Positions 25,640 through 34,825 of a stretch of 64,000 nt of DNA are shown in pieces. The number at the start of each line of letters is the position of its first letter. Positions within the stretch are counted from its first letter, which is position 1. The position numbers and the translations under genes are program-made. The notes beneath the pieces were generated by a model. That model was not told the origin of the DNA, made no database searches, and worked only from the letters and a program-made list of their open reading frames with translations. The DNA comes from Burkholderia glumae LMG 2196 = ATCC 33617 (GTDB taxonomy: Bacteria > Pseudomonadota > Gammaproteobacteria > Burkholderiales > Burkholderiaceae), in the NCBI RefSeq assembly GCF_000960995.1, contig NZ_CP009434.1, forward strand, positions 806,001 through 870,000, written 5' to 3'.

Positions 25640-26362
25640 TCAGTCCGCCGCGCCGGCGTCGATCCCCAGTTCGTCCGCCATCCGCTCGACCAGCCGGCGC
25701 AGCCGCGCGACCTCACCGGCGAGCCGGTCGTGATCGTCGCGCAGCGCCTCGAAATCGGCCGCGCAGACACCCGCGGACGGTTCGCCGCCGGCCTCGCCGG
25801 CAGCGCGCGCGGCGGCCGGCGCATGCGCGGCCGCGCTGAGCTCGCCGCACAACAGGTGCATCCAGCGGCTCTCGCGTTCGCCCGGCGCGCGCGGCAGCTT
25901 CACGACCAGCGGCGGGCTGCGCTCGGCCAGCTCGTCGAGGAAGCTCTCCACCGACGAGACGTCGGCGAAGCCGTGCAGCCGTGCCGAATTGAGCCGCAGC
26001 TCGGCGGCCGTCTGCGCGCCGCGCAGCAGCAGCACGGTCAACAGCGCCACGGCCTGGCTCGGGATGCCGAGCACGCGGTTCAGGTTGTGCTCGAAGCGCG
26101 GCACGCGGCTGCTGCTGCCCTCGAACACGAGGCTGACCTGCTTCAGGTCCTCGATCGCGCGCAGCACCTCGGCCTCGCTCACGCTCATCACGGGCGAGCG
26201 CGCGGTCTTCTGGCTGCAGCCGGCCGCGAGCGCGTTCAGCGAGAGCGGATAGGTGTCCGGCACGGTGTGCTGCTTCTCGACCAGCACGCCGACGATGCGT
26301 GCCTCGAGCGGGGTGAGCGCGCGCAGCGGGCGCGGGGTGGGGGCTTCGGTGGAAGTGGTCAT
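25640..26362 (-). CDS. yceH: YceH (DUF480/UPF0502) family protein
   Basis: The 240-residue protein matches YceH. It has two winged-helix-like repeats with LTPLEARIVGVLVEKQHTVPDTYPLSLNALAAGCSQK at the N-terminus and LLRGAQTAAELRLNSARLHGF in the second repeat. The C-terminal 45 residues (EALRDDHDRLAGEVARLRRLVERM) form a coiled coil. It is a probable DNA-binding or dimerising protein of unknown role, cytoplasmic, and conserved across gamma- and beta-proteobacteria. It is monocistronic. Confidence 0.9.
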   Translation of the reverse strand: MTTSTEAPTPRPLRALTPLEARIVGVLVEKQHTVPDTYPLSLNALAAGCSQKTARSPVMSVSEAEVLRAIEDLKQVSLVFEGSSSRVPRFEHNLNRVLGIPSQAVALLTVLLLRGAQTAAELRLNSARLHGFADVSSVESFLDELAERSPPLVVKLPRAPGERESRWMHLLCGELSAAAHAPAAARAAGEAGGEPSAGVCAADFEALRDDHDRLAGEVARLRRLVERMADELGIDAGAAD

Positions 26363-26527
26363 CGGGCTGCGTCAGTCGAAAGTGGCGGAAAGCAGGCAAT
26401 CTGCTGCTGCGATGATATACGCTTGCGCGCTCGGCCAGCCAGGCGCGGCCCGGCCCGCGGAAACGGCGCGAGCTGCGCGCGCCACGCCGGGCGGGCCGCG
26501 CGCCGCGCCCGAAGCCCGCCCGGCACC

Positions 26528-27436
26528 TCAGCGAAACGCCCGCATCTGCCCCGTCATCATCTGCAGCATCTTGTTGGCCGCCACCGACAGCTTGCGCCCC
26601 ACGCGCGTGACCATGTGCGCCTCGGCGTTCTCGAGGATCGGGTGCGCGATCTCGATCGCGAACAACTGCTTGGCCTGCAGCTCGGCCGCCACCGCGAACG
26701 CCGGCATCACCGCGATGCCGAGCCCCGATTTCACGAAGTCCTTGAGGATCGCGAACGAATTGGTCGTGACGACCGGCGCGAGCCGCACGCGCTCGGCGTA
26801 TTCGACGGCCTCCAGCATCTGCCGCGTGCCGTAGGACGGATGCGGGGCCGCGAGCGGATAGCCGGCCAGCTGCTGCACCGTGAGCACCTTGTGGGTGCGG
26901 CGCGGGAAGCCGGGGCCGACGATCGCCATCATCGGCTGGCGCTGGGTGGCGCGCGACACCAGCTTCGGCTCGTCGGGCGGGTTGTAGACGAGGCCGATCT
27001 CGCCCTCGTCGTTCGAGATCTTGCGGATCACGTCGTTGGTGCTGCCCACGTCGAGATTGACGTGGATGCCCGGGTACTGCCGGCAGAACTGCTGCATCGG
27101 CCCGGCCAGCAGGTCCGAGACGAAGCCCTCGCCGAGCACCACGCCGACCTGTCCGGTCTTGAGCCCGCGCAGCTCCTGCAGTTGCGAGAGCAGGTCGTCG
27201 CGGTGCGCGAGCTGCTCGCGGAAATACTCGATCACGCAGCGCCCCGCCGCGGTGGGCGTGACACCGCGCGCATGGCGCTCCACCAGGGTGGCGTCGAGCT
27301 CCTTCTCGAGCAGCCCGATCTGGCGGCTCACGGCCGACGGCGCCACGTCGAGCCAGTCGGCCGCCGCGCGGATCGTGCCGCAGCGCACGGCCTCGTAGAA
27401 ATAGACGATGCGGCTGTCGGTGAGGGTATCGGTCAT
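26528..27436 (-). CDS. LysR family transcriptional regulator
   Basis: This 302-residue LysR protein has the helix-turn-helix YFYEAVRCGTIRAAADWLDVAPSAVSRQIGLLEKE and the usual effector-binding domain (about 95-300). It is divergent from the four-gene operon at 27582-32630 across 145 bp, which includes an AT-rich segment (27445-27500) suited to a LysR operator. It is the likely activator of that operon, responding to its substrate. Confidence 0.9.
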   Translation of the reverse strand: MTDTLTDSRIVYFYEAVRCGTIRAAADWLDVAPSAVSRQIGLLEKELDATLVERHARGVTPTAAGRCVIEYFREQLAHRDDLLSQLQELRGLKTGQVGVVLGEGFVSDLLAGPMQQFCRQYPGIHVNLDVGSTNDVIRKISNDEGEIGLVYNPPDEPKLVSRATQRQPMMAIVGPGFPRRTHKVLTVQQLAGYPLAAPHPSYGTRQMLEAVEYAERVRLAPVVTTNSFAILKDFVKSGLGIAVMPAFAVAAELQAKQLFAIEIAHPILENAEAHMVTRVGRKLSVAANKMLQMMTGQMRAFR

Positions 27437-27581
27437 CGGTCGCGTGTTCTAAAAAACAGAACAGTTTCAATATTGGCGTTGATTGATTATACGAGTCCGC
27501 CGCCGCAACATCGCATCGACATGCGGTGCCGGCACGGCTCGACGAGGCGGCCCGCTCCATTTCATATCGGGAGTGCTTCTG

Positions 27582-28454
27582 ATGAAAACGGTAGGCGTGA
27601 TCGGCTTGGGCAACATGGGGCGCGGCATGGCCGGCTCGCTGCGGCGCGGCGGCCATCGGGTGCTCGGCTACGACGCGGCGCCCGGCGTGGCGGCCGCGCT
27701 GGCCGCCGAGGGCGTGATCGAGGCACGCGAGTCGGTGGCCGCGATCGCGCGCGAGGCGGAGCTGCTGCTGCTGTCGCTGCCCACCTCGGCGGTGGTCGAG
27801 GCGGTGGTGCTGGGCGAGGACGGCGTGCTGGCCCATGCGCGGCGCGGCACGATCGTGGTGGACACCACCACGGCCGACCCGGACAGCACGCGGCGCGTGG
27901 CGGCGGCGCTGGCCGAGCGCGGCATCGGCTTCGTCGACGGCCCGGTCAGCGGCGGCCCGAAGGGCGCGGCCACGGCCACCATGACGATGGTGCTCGGCGG
28001 CGCGCAGGCCGACGTCGACGCGGTCGAGCCGGTGCTCGCCGCGATCAGCGCCAAGCGCGTCCACGTCGGGCCGGTGGGCGCCGGACACGTCACCAAGCTG
28101 CTCAACAACCTGCTGACCGGCATCCACCTGCTGGCCGCGAGCGAAGCGGTGCGTGCCGCGCGCGCGGCCGGCGTGGACCCGGAAAAGCTGGTGGAGGCGC
28201 TCAACGGCGGCTCGGGCCGCAACAGCGCCACGCTCGTCAACTACCCGACCTGGATCTTCAACGGCGCGTTCGATTCGGGCTTCACGATGAAGCTGATGCG
28301 CAAGGACGTGCGGCTCGCGCTCGGCCTGCTCGACCAGCAGGGCGGCGCGGCGCCCGTGGCGCGCGAGGCCGCGCGCCTGTGGGCCGCGAGCGAGGCCGTG
28401 ATCGGCGACGCCGAGGATTTCAACCGCATCGTCGAACTGCTCGACCGCGCCTGA
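27582..28454 (+). CDS. 3-hydroxyisobutyrate dehydrogenase family oxidoreductase
   Basis: This 290-residue beta-hydroxyacid dehydrogenase has the Rossmann motif GVIGLGNMGRGMAGSL (residues 5-20), the substrate-binding loop DGPVSGGPKGAATATMT (119-135) and the catalytic Lys172 in GAGHVTKLLNN. It oxidises a 3-hydroxy acid to the semialdehyde with NAD(P)+. It is followed by an aldehyde dehydrogenase that could take the semialdehyde onward. The upstream frame to 27483 was rejected because GGGAG lies about 6 bases before this ATG. Confidence 0.9.
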   Translation: MKTVGVIGLGNMGRGMAGSLRRGGHRVLGYDAAPGVAAALAAEGVIEARESVAAIAREAELLLLSLPTSAVVEAVVLGEDGVLAHARRGTIVVDTTTADPDSTRRVAAALAERGIGFVDGPVSGGPKGAATATMTMVLGGAQADVDAVEPVLAAISAKRVHVGPVGAGHVTKLLNNLLTGIHLLAASEAVRAARAAGVDPEKLVEALNGGSGRNSATLVNYPTWIFNGAFDSGFTMKLMRKDVRLALGLLDQQGGAAPVAREAARLWAASEAVIGDAEDFNRIVELLDRA

Positions 28455-28500
28455 GCGGCGCGCGCCTTCGACTTCGCCTCCTGACACCGGAACCCATTCC

Positions 28501-30012
28501 ATGACCCAGCACGCAGACCAGCTTCTCGCCGCGTTCGCCCATTTCTTCCCCGACGCCGCCACGATCGGCTCGTATCTCGACGGCGCCTTCGTGGAAGGCC
28601 AGGGCGAGCCGATACAACTGCACGACGCGGCCACCGGCGAGCCTTCGCTCGCCTACCGCGACGCCGGCGCCGCCGTGATCGACTACGCGGCCGGGGCCGC
28701 GCGGCGCGCGCAGCGCGAGTGGTGGGCGCTCACGCATGCCGCGCGCGGGCGCGTGATGCACGAGGTGGCGCGCTCGATCCGCGTCGAGGCCGAGGCGATA
28801 GCGCGGCTGGAGGCGCTGGGCTCGGGCAAGCCGATCCGCGACTGCCGCGGCGAGGTGGCGAAGGTCGCCGAGATGTTCGAGTACTACGCGGGCTGGACCG
28901 ACAAGTTCTACGGCAGCGTGATCCCGGTGCCCACCTCGCACCTGAACTACACGCGCCGCGAGCCGGCCGGCGTGGTGCTGCAGATCACGCCGTGGAACGC
29001 GCCGGTGTTTACCTGCGGCTGGCAGGTCGCGCCGGCCATCGCGATGGGCAACGCGGTGCTGCTCAAGCCCTCCGAACTCACGCCGTTCACCTCGCTCGCG
29101 GTGGCGCGGCTCGGCGAGCGCGCCGGGCTGCCGCGCGGGCTCGTCAACGTGCTGGCCGGCTACGGCCACACGGTCGGGCAGGCCGCCATCGCGCACCGTG
29201 CGGTCAGCAAGGTGGTGTTCGTCGGCTCGCCGGCCACCGGCGCGCGCATCGCCGAGGCGGCCGCGCGCCGCGTGCTGCCGTGCGTGCTGGAGCTGGGCGG
29301 CAAGTCGGCCAACATCGTGTTCGCCGACGCGGACCTGAAGCGCGCGGCGCTCACGGCGCAGGCGGCGATCTTCGCCGGCGCCGGGCAGAGCTGCGTGGCG
29401 GGCTCGCGGCTGCTGGTGCAGCGCGCCGTCTACGACGAATTCGTGGCGATGGTGGCGGCCGGCGCGGGCAAGATTCGCGTCGGCGCACCGCTCGATGAGT
29501 TGACCGAGGTCGGCCCGATCAACAACCGCAAGCAGTACGATCACGTGCTCGCGATGATCGCGCGCGGCGTGGAGGCCGGCGCGACGCTCGCGGCCGGCTC
29601 GACCGAACGCGCGCCGGGCGGCGGCTATTTCGTCGCGCCGACGGTGCTGGCCGGCGCGAGCAACACGATGGAGGTGGCGCGCACCGAGATCTTCGGCCCG
29701 GTGGTGGCCGCGATTCCATTCGATTCGGAAGAGGAGGCGATCGCGATCGCCAACGACAGCGACTTCGGCCTGGCCGGCGCGGCCTGGACCACCGACGTGG
29801 CGCGCGCGCACCGCGTGGCGGCGCAGGTCAACGCCGGCACGTTCTGGGTGAACGGCTACAAGACCATCAACGTCGCGTCGCCGTTCGGCGGCTACGGCAT
29901 GAGCGGCTATGGGCGCTCGAGCGGCGTCGAGGCGCTCTACGAATACACGCAGACCAAGAGCGTGTGGGTCGAGACGGCCGAGGCGCCGCCCACCGCGTTC
30001 GGATATCTGTAA
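28501..30012 (+). CDS. aldehyde dehydrogenase
   Basis: The 503-residue ALDH has all active-site parts: TPWNAPV (163-169), Lys189 in LLKPSE, the general base Glu264 in LELGGKS, and the nucleophile Cys298 in GAGQSCVAGSR. It oxidises an aldehyde to the acid with NAD(P)+. It is the second gene of the LysR-linked operon, 46 bp after the dehydrogenase, and probably acts on that enzyme's product. The length and motifs resemble the betaine/4-aminobutanal-type ALDHs, but the substrate is open. Confidence 0.92.
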   Translation: MTQHADQLLAAFAHFFPDAATIGSYLDGAFVEGQGEPIQLHDAATGEPSLAYRDAGAAVIDYAAGAARRAQREWWALTHAARGRVMHEVARSIRVEAEAIARLEALGSGKPIRDCRGEVAKVAEMFEYYAGWTDKFYGSVIPVPTSHLNYTRREPAGVVLQITPWNAPVFTCGWQVAPAIAMGNAVLLKPSELTPFTSLAVARLGERAGLPRGLVNVLAGYGHTVGQAAIAHRAVSKVVFVGSPATGARIAEAAARRVLPCVLELGGKSANIVFADADLKRAALTAQAAIFAGAGQSCVAGSRLLVQRAVYDEFVAMVAAGAGKIRVGAPLDELTEVGPINNRKQYDHVLAMIARGVEAGATLAAGSTERAPGGGYFVAPTVLAGASNTMEVARTEIFGPVVAAIPFDSEEEAIAIANDSDFGLAGAAWTTDVARAHRVAAQVNAGTFWVNGYKTINVASPFGGYGMSGYGRSSGVEALYEYTQTKSVWVETAEAPPTAFGYL

Positions 30013-30059
30013 AACGGCCCGGCTTCGCGACGGAGGCCGGGCGCATCGGGAGACGGAAG

Positions 30060-31397
30060 ATGGCACAGGCACTGGGGATCGAACGTCACGCGTTCGGCGG
30101 CGCGCGCAGCGCGAAGGTATTGCTTTACGCGGCCGGCATCCTGCTGGTGGCGGAATGGATCGGCGCGTTCGCGTTCAAGGTGGGACCGGGCAAGGTGGTG
30201 CTGCTGCCGATGATCTGGGCGCTGCTGCTGGGGGCCGCGCTCGGGCTGGCGGGCTCGCGCTGGCGCAGCGCCGCGCGGCTCGACGTGTCGGATCAGTTCT
30301 TCGCGGCGGCGATCCTGCAGCCGGCGCTGCTGCTGTTCGTCTCGAAGCTGGGGCTGATGGTGGGCAGCGCGCTGCCGAAGCTCGCCGCGGCCGGCTGGGC
30401 GCTCGCGTTCCAGGAGTTCGGCCACTTCGTCGGCACGCTGCTGCTGGGCCTGCCGCTCGCGCTCGTGCTCGGCATCAAGCGCGAGGCGATCGGCGCGACC
30501 TTCTCGGTGGGCCGCGAGCCGAGCCTCGCCATCATCGGCGAGAAGTACGGAATGGATTCGGCCGAGGGCCGCGGCGTGCTGGCCGAATACCTGACCGGCA
30601 CCGTGTTCGGCGCCGTGTTCATCGCGATCTTCGCCGGCTTCGTCACGAGCCTCGGCATCTTCGATCCGCTCGCGCTGGCGATGGGCTCGGGCGTCGGCTC
30701 GGGCAGCATGATGGCGGCGGCCTCGGGCGCGATCGCCGCGCAGCAGGACGCGCAGACGGCCAAGGCGGTGCTCGCGTTCGCGGCGGCCAGCAACCTGATC
30801 ACCACCACCATCGGCACCTACTTCACGCTGTTCATCTCGCTGCCGCTCGCGGTGTGGGGCTATCGCGTGCTCGAGCCGCTGATCGGCCGCACCACGAAGG
30901 CGTCGCGCCAGGCCGCGGCCGATGCGGCGCCCGCGCTCGGCGAGGTGCGCACCGAGGCGCCGAAGCTCGGCTATGGCGGCTATCTGCTGGCGTGGGTCGC
31001 GACGGCCGCGATGGCGCTCGTCTGCGACTGGATCACCCATGGCACCACGCCGCTCGCCGGCCTGCCCGGGATCGCCATCATGGTGGCCGCGACGATCGTG
31101 GGCGAGGCGCTCGCGCGCGTGACCGGGCGCCGGATTCCGGCCGTCTGCTGGGTATCGGTGGTGGCGATGTTCCTGACCTCGCCGTGGTGCCCGTGGGCCA
31201 CGCAGATCGCCGGGTTCAGCTCGCACAACGATTTCCTCGGCGTGACCACGCCGATGCTCGCGTTCGCCGGCCTGTCGATCGCCAAGGACATCCCGGCGTT
31301 CCGCCGGCTCGGCTGGCGCATCGTGGTGGTGTCGTTCGTCGCGAACGCCGGCACCTTCCTCGGTGCCACGCTGGTCGCGCAGCTGTTCCACATCTGA
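30060..31397 (+). CDS. DUF3100 family integral membrane protein
   Basis: This 445-residue protein has about ten to twelve membrane helices. It carries DUF3100-type segments FQEFGHFVGTLLLGLPLAL, FSVGREPSLAIIGEKYG, SGVGSGSMMAAASG and FLTSPWCPWATQI. It lies between an ALDH and an M20 hydrolase (47 and 33 bp spacing), so it is most likely the transporter for the substrate of this pathway. The family has no characterised member that I can name. GGGAGACGG precedes the ATG at 30060. Confidence 0.85.
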   Translation: MAQALGIERHAFGGARSAKVLLYAAGILLVAEWIGAFAFKVGPGKVVLLPMIWALLLGAALGLAGSRWRSAARLDVSDQFFAAAILQPALLLFVSKLGLMVGSALPKLAAAGWALAFQEFGHFVGTLLLGLPLALVLGIKREAIGATFSVGREPSLAIIGEKYGMDSAEGRGVLAEYLTGTVFGAVFIAIFAGFVTSLGIFDPLALAMGSGVGSGSMMAAASGAIAAQQDAQTAKAVLAFAAASNLITTTIGTYFTLFISLPLAVWGYRVLEPLIGRTTKASRQAAADAAPALGEVRTEAPKLGYGGYLLAWVATAAMALVCDWITHGTTPLAGLPGIAIMVAATIVGEALARVTGRRIPAVCWVSVVAMFLTSPWCPWATQIAGFSSHNDFLGVTTPMLAFAGLSIAKDIPAFRRLGWRIVVVSFVANAGTFLGATLVAQLFHI

Positions 31398-31430
31398 GCG
31401 GCCGCCCGGCAAGACCTCAAGGACTCCCGC

Positions 31431-32630
31431 ATGAAACTGATCGAATCCATCCAGGCCGACGCGGCCGAACTGCAGGCGATCCGCCGCGACATCCACGCCC
31501 ATCCCGAGATCGGCTATGACGTGTTGCGCACCGCCGAACTCGTCGCCGCACGGCTCGAGGGCTGGGGCTACCTGGTCACGCGCGGCGTCGGTCGCAGCGG
31601 CGTGGTGGGCACGCTGCGGCGCGGCACCAGCCCGCGCGCGATCGGCTTGCGCGCCGACATGGACGCGCTGCCGGTGCAGGAGGCCAACGACTTCGCGCAC
31701 CGCTCGACGGTGGCCGGCGCGATGCACGCATGCGGCCACGACGGCCACACCGCGATGCTGCTCGGTGCGGCCCGCCATCTGGCGCGCGAGGGCGAGTTCG
31801 ACGGCACCGTGCAGTTGTTCTTCCAGCCGGCCGAGGAGGCGGGCGGCGGCGCGCGCGCGATGATCGAGGATGGCCTGTTCGCGCGCTTTCCGGTGGATGC
31901 CGTGTTCGGGCTGCACAACTGGCCCGGCATCGCGGCCGGCGATTTCGCGGTGCGCCCCGGGCCGCTGATGGCCTCCACCAGCCTGTTCCGCATCACGCTG
32001 CGCGGTGCCGGCTGCCACGCGGCGATGCCGCATCTGGGCCGCGACCCGGTGTTCGCGGCCGGGCAGGTGCTGAGCGCGCTGCAGGGCATCGTCACGCGCA
32101 ATCGCAATCCGATCGAAGGCGCGGTGCTGTCGGTCACGCAGATCCATGCCGGCGAGGCGATGAACGTGGTGCCCACCGATGCATGGCTAGGCGGCACCGT
32201 GCGGACCTTCTCCGATGCCACGCTCGGGCTGATCGAGCGGCGCATGCGCGCGGTGGTGGCCGCTACCGCGGCGGCGTTCGAGTGCGAGAGCGAGGTGGAG
32301 TTCACGCACCAGTATCCGGCCACCGTCAACGACGCCGCGCAGACCGCCTTCGCGGCCGGCGTGATGCGCGAGCTGGTGGGCGACGAGCACGTCGACGCGG
32401 CGGCCGAGCCGACCATGGCCGCCGAGGATTTCTCGTTCATGCTGCGCGAGCGGCCCGGCTGCTATGCGTTCATCGGCAACGGCACGGGCGAGCACCGCGC
32501 GATGGGGCATGGCGGCGGGCCTTGCCTGCTGCACAACGCCAGCTACGACTTCAACGACGCGCTGCTGCCGGTGGGCGCCAGCTATTTCGTGCGGCTGGTG
32601 GAGCGGTTCCTGGCGCCGGTGCCGGGCTGA
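31431..32630 (+). CDS. M20 family metallo-aminoacylase / amidohydrolase
   Basis: The 399-residue protein matches the M20D peptidase family (hippurate hydrolase, IAA-amino acid hydrolase). It has RADMDALPV, the dizinc motif ACGHDGHTAM near residues 101-110, QPAEEAGGGA with the catalytic Glu pair, GLHNWPG, and the late ligand His in LLHNASYDFND. It cleaves an N-acyl or amide bond in the cytoplasm. As last gene of the operon it may release an amino acid or an acid from an imported conjugate, with the two dehydrogenases using the product. Confidence 0.9.
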   Translation: MKLIESIQADAAELQAIRRDIHAHPEIGYDVLRTAELVAARLEGWGYLVTRGVGRSGVVGTLRRGTSPRAIGLRADMDALPVQEANDFAHRSTVAGAMHACGHDGHTAMLLGAARHLAREGEFDGTVQLFFQPAEEAGGGARAMIEDGLFARFPVDAVFGLHNWPGIAAGDFAVRPGPLMASTSLFRITLRGAGCHAAMPHLGRDPVFAAGQVLSALQGIVTRNRNPIEGAVLSVTQIHAGEAMNVVPTDAWLGGTVRTFSDATLGLIERRMRAVVAATAAAFECESEVEFTHQYPATVNDAAQTAFAAGVMRELVGDEHVDAAAEPTMAAEDFSFMLRERPGCYAFIGNGTGEHRAMGHGGGPCLLHNASYDFNDALLPVGASYFVRLVERFLAPVPG

Positions 32631-32633
32631 GCG

Positions 32634-32652
32634 GCCCGCGCGGGGCGCGGGC
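32634..32652. terminator. 8-bp perfect hairpin between convergent genes
   Basis: GCCCGCGC (32634-32641) pairs with GCGCGGGC (32645-32652) over a 3-base loop, directly after the M20 stop and 20 bp before the polygalacturonase stop on the other strand. It is a likely bidirectional terminator without a T-run. Confidence 0.5.
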
Positions 32653-32671
32653 ATGCCGCCTCGCCTCGCGC

Positions 32672-34825
32672 CTACAAGGAAGGCGCCCAGGTGGTGCCGA
32701 ACGGATTCGACTGATCGATGCCCGGGAAGTCGACGAACGCCTTGCTGCAATCGAGCACGCCGCTGCTGGTCAGGGCGTGGTTGGCGGCGCCGTTCAGCAC
32801 GACGCGGTTCGCGGCCGAGGCGAAGATCGGCAGGTTCACGTTCTGCAGCGTCAGGTTGGCATCGGACGAGATCACCGAGATGTTGTCCGGCGAATCGGCC
32901 AGCACGTTGGTCAGCGTCATCACGAGCGGGAAGGCCGGCTCGCCGAAGCCGCCGGTGTTCGCCTCGAAGCCTTGCAGCTTGACGCCGGCCGAGCCCGTGA
33001 TCACCACGTTCGAGATCGAGATGTCGTGGAAATTCGGGTACAGCGGGCCGCTGGCCGGCAGCGCCTTCGTGCTGTAGTACGGCGTGAAGAGCAGCGCGTT
33101 GGTGGCGTCGCGAATGCAGATGTTCGCGTAGTGGATGTTGCTCACCTCGCCGCCGCGCGCATAGTCGGACTTGATGCGCAGCCCTTCCTCCGAATCCCAG
33201 AACGAATTGTCGTAGACCTGCACGTTCGTCACGCCCGCGTTGGTCTCGCTGCCGATCGAGATGCCGTGCCCCCAGTAGATGTGGTTATGGGCGATCACGA
33301 TGCCCCATTTGCGATCCGCGCGCACGTTGCGGTTGCCGTCCACGCCGAACAGGCCCGAGCCGGCCGGCGACGGGTTGCTGCTGCCCTTGAGGGCGATGTC
33401 GTCGTCGCCGGTGCTCACGTAGTTGTAGGCGAACACGAAGTTCTTCAGGTAGCCGTCGAACGAGATCGCGCCGGCGGCGGAGTTCGTCGTGCTGCCCGTC
33501 GAAAGGGCCGCCGAGGTGGCCTTCGAGGCCGAGCCGGGATCGAAGGCGTCGGTGTTCTTGACGTTGTCCTCGCCGAAGGTCTGGCCGGTATAGAGCGGAT
33601 TGCCGTTGCCGGCCGGGTTCGCGAACGCGGCCAGGGTCGGCGTTTGCACCTTCACGCCCCAGACCGTCAGGCCGTCGACGCCGCTCGGCACCACGTGGAA
33701 GTTCGGGCTGTTGTTGAGCGTGATGCGATACAGCGTCAGGTTCTTCGCGTAGTTGAACACCATTAGCCGGAAGTTGGACTGCGACGCCGTGCCGGTGGTG
33801 CCGTTCTGCACCATGTTGCCGAGGTAGGCCAGATCCCACCAGCTCATGTTGCGCACCGAGGATTTCGAGTCCACCACCGTGCCGCCGTCATCGCAGGGCG
33901 TGCCGTCGGGCGCCACCGTGCCGGTCTTGTAGGCGGCATAGGTGTTCGAGCAGGTGAGGTCCACCTTCATCAGCGGGTATTTCGCATCGGACGTGACGAT
34001 CTCCGCGTAGCCGCGCCCGTCGATGCGGCCGTCGCCGACCACCGCCGAGTTGACCAGGTTGGTGCCGGTGATGAGCGCCAGGCAGTTCGACGAACTGCCG
34101 GCCTTGGTGGCGCTGACGGCGGTGTTGGCGCAGTAGGGGCCGGCGGCCGTCGGCGCATAGGCCTTCACGTCGCGCGAGGCGTACAGCGTCACGCCCTTGT
34201 CGATCCACAGCGTCACGCCCGAGGGCAGCGTCAGCGGGCCGCTGATGAAGCCGTTGCCGGCGCCGCTGCTGCTGACCACCAGGCGCACGGCGAACTTGCT
34301 GGCGCGGTAGGCGGGCTTGGCCAGCTCCTCGCCGGAGGCGCCCGAGATGTTCACGTTCGCGACGGCGGCGGCCTTTTGCGCGGCGGTCGCCGACGCGTCT
34401 GCGGCCGCGATGGCCGCTCCCACTTGCGCGTCCACCGCGGCGCCGCAGGCGTCGAGCGCGGCCTGGATGCGCGCCTGATCGGGGTTGGCCGTGGCGGGCG
34501 ACACCGCCTTGCCGACGCCCGCCACGGAAGGATCGGCCTCGGGCGGCAAGGAGCCGTCCGGGCGGCTCACCAGCGTGTTGCTCGCCTCCAGCGTGCTGCA
34601 GACCTGCGCGTCGGTGGGCAGGCTCGGCTCGGCCGGCAGGTTCGCATCCGAGGTCGTGGTGCCGACCTGGAACACGCCATTGGCAACGGAGGGCGTGCCC
34701 GTGCCGGTGGCGACGGCGGGCGTGTCGGCGTCGCCGCCGCATGCACCGAGCGCGGCGGCCGTCGCCAGCGCGGCGGCGAGCAGGCACAGCAGGCGCGGCG
34801 CGCGCGTCCGTGATGAGGGTCCCAT
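32672..34825 (-). CDS. GH28 polygalacturonase, secreted lipoprotein form
   Basis: This 717-residue enzyme carries the four GH28 signatures: NTD at 424-426, GDDD at 473-476, GHG at 519-521 and RIK at 550-552. It hydrolyses alpha-1,4-galacturonosyl bonds of pectin by inversion. The N-terminus has a lipoprotein signal (LGAC, Cys29), then about 140 residues of Ala/Pro-rich spacer before the beta-helix. The roughly 47 residues between NTD and DD are longer than usual. AGGAG lies 9 bases before the ATG at 34825; a longer frame to 34849 is less likely. With the pectinesterase at 36.1 kb it forms a pectin-degrading locus. Confidence 0.92.
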   Translation of the reverse strand: MGPSSRTRAPRLLCLLAAALATAAALGACGGDADTPAVATGTGTPSVANGVFQVGTTTSDANLPAEPSLPTDAQVCSTLEASNTLVSRPDGSLPPEADPSVAGVGKAVSPATANPDQARIQAALDACGAAVDAQVGAAIAAADASATAAQKAAAVANVNISGASGEELAKPAYRASKFAVRLVVSSSGAGNGFISGPLTLPSGVTLWIDKGVTLYASRDVKAYAPTAAGPYCANTAVSATKAGSSSNCLALITGTNLVNSAVVGDGRIDGRGYAEIVTSDAKYPLMKVDLTCSNTYAAYKTGTVAPDGTPCDDGGTVVDSKSSVRNMSWWDLAYLGNMVQNGTTGTASQSNFRLMVFNYAKNLTLYRITLNNSPNFHVVPSGVDGLTVWGVKVQTPTLAAFANPAGNGNPLYTGQTFGEDNVKNTDAFDPGSASKATSAALSTGSTTNSAAGAISFDGYLKNFVFAYNYVSTGDDDIALKGSSNPSPAGSGLFGVDGNRNVRADRKWGIVIAHNHIYWGHGISIGSETNAGVTNVQVYDNSFWDSEEGLRIKSDYARGGEVSNIHYANICIRDATNALLFTPYYSTKALPASGPLYPNFHDISISNVVITGSAGVKLQGFEANTGGFGEPAFPLVMTLTNVLADSPDNISVISSDANLTLQNVNLPIFASAANRVVLNGAANHALTSSGVLDCSKAFVDFPGIDQSNPFGTTWAPSL

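Noticed and set aside
25713..28634. 973-codon minus-strand open frame
   Set aside because: It overlaps YceH, LysR and the dehydrogenase in the wrong frame or on the wrong strand; no motif is present.
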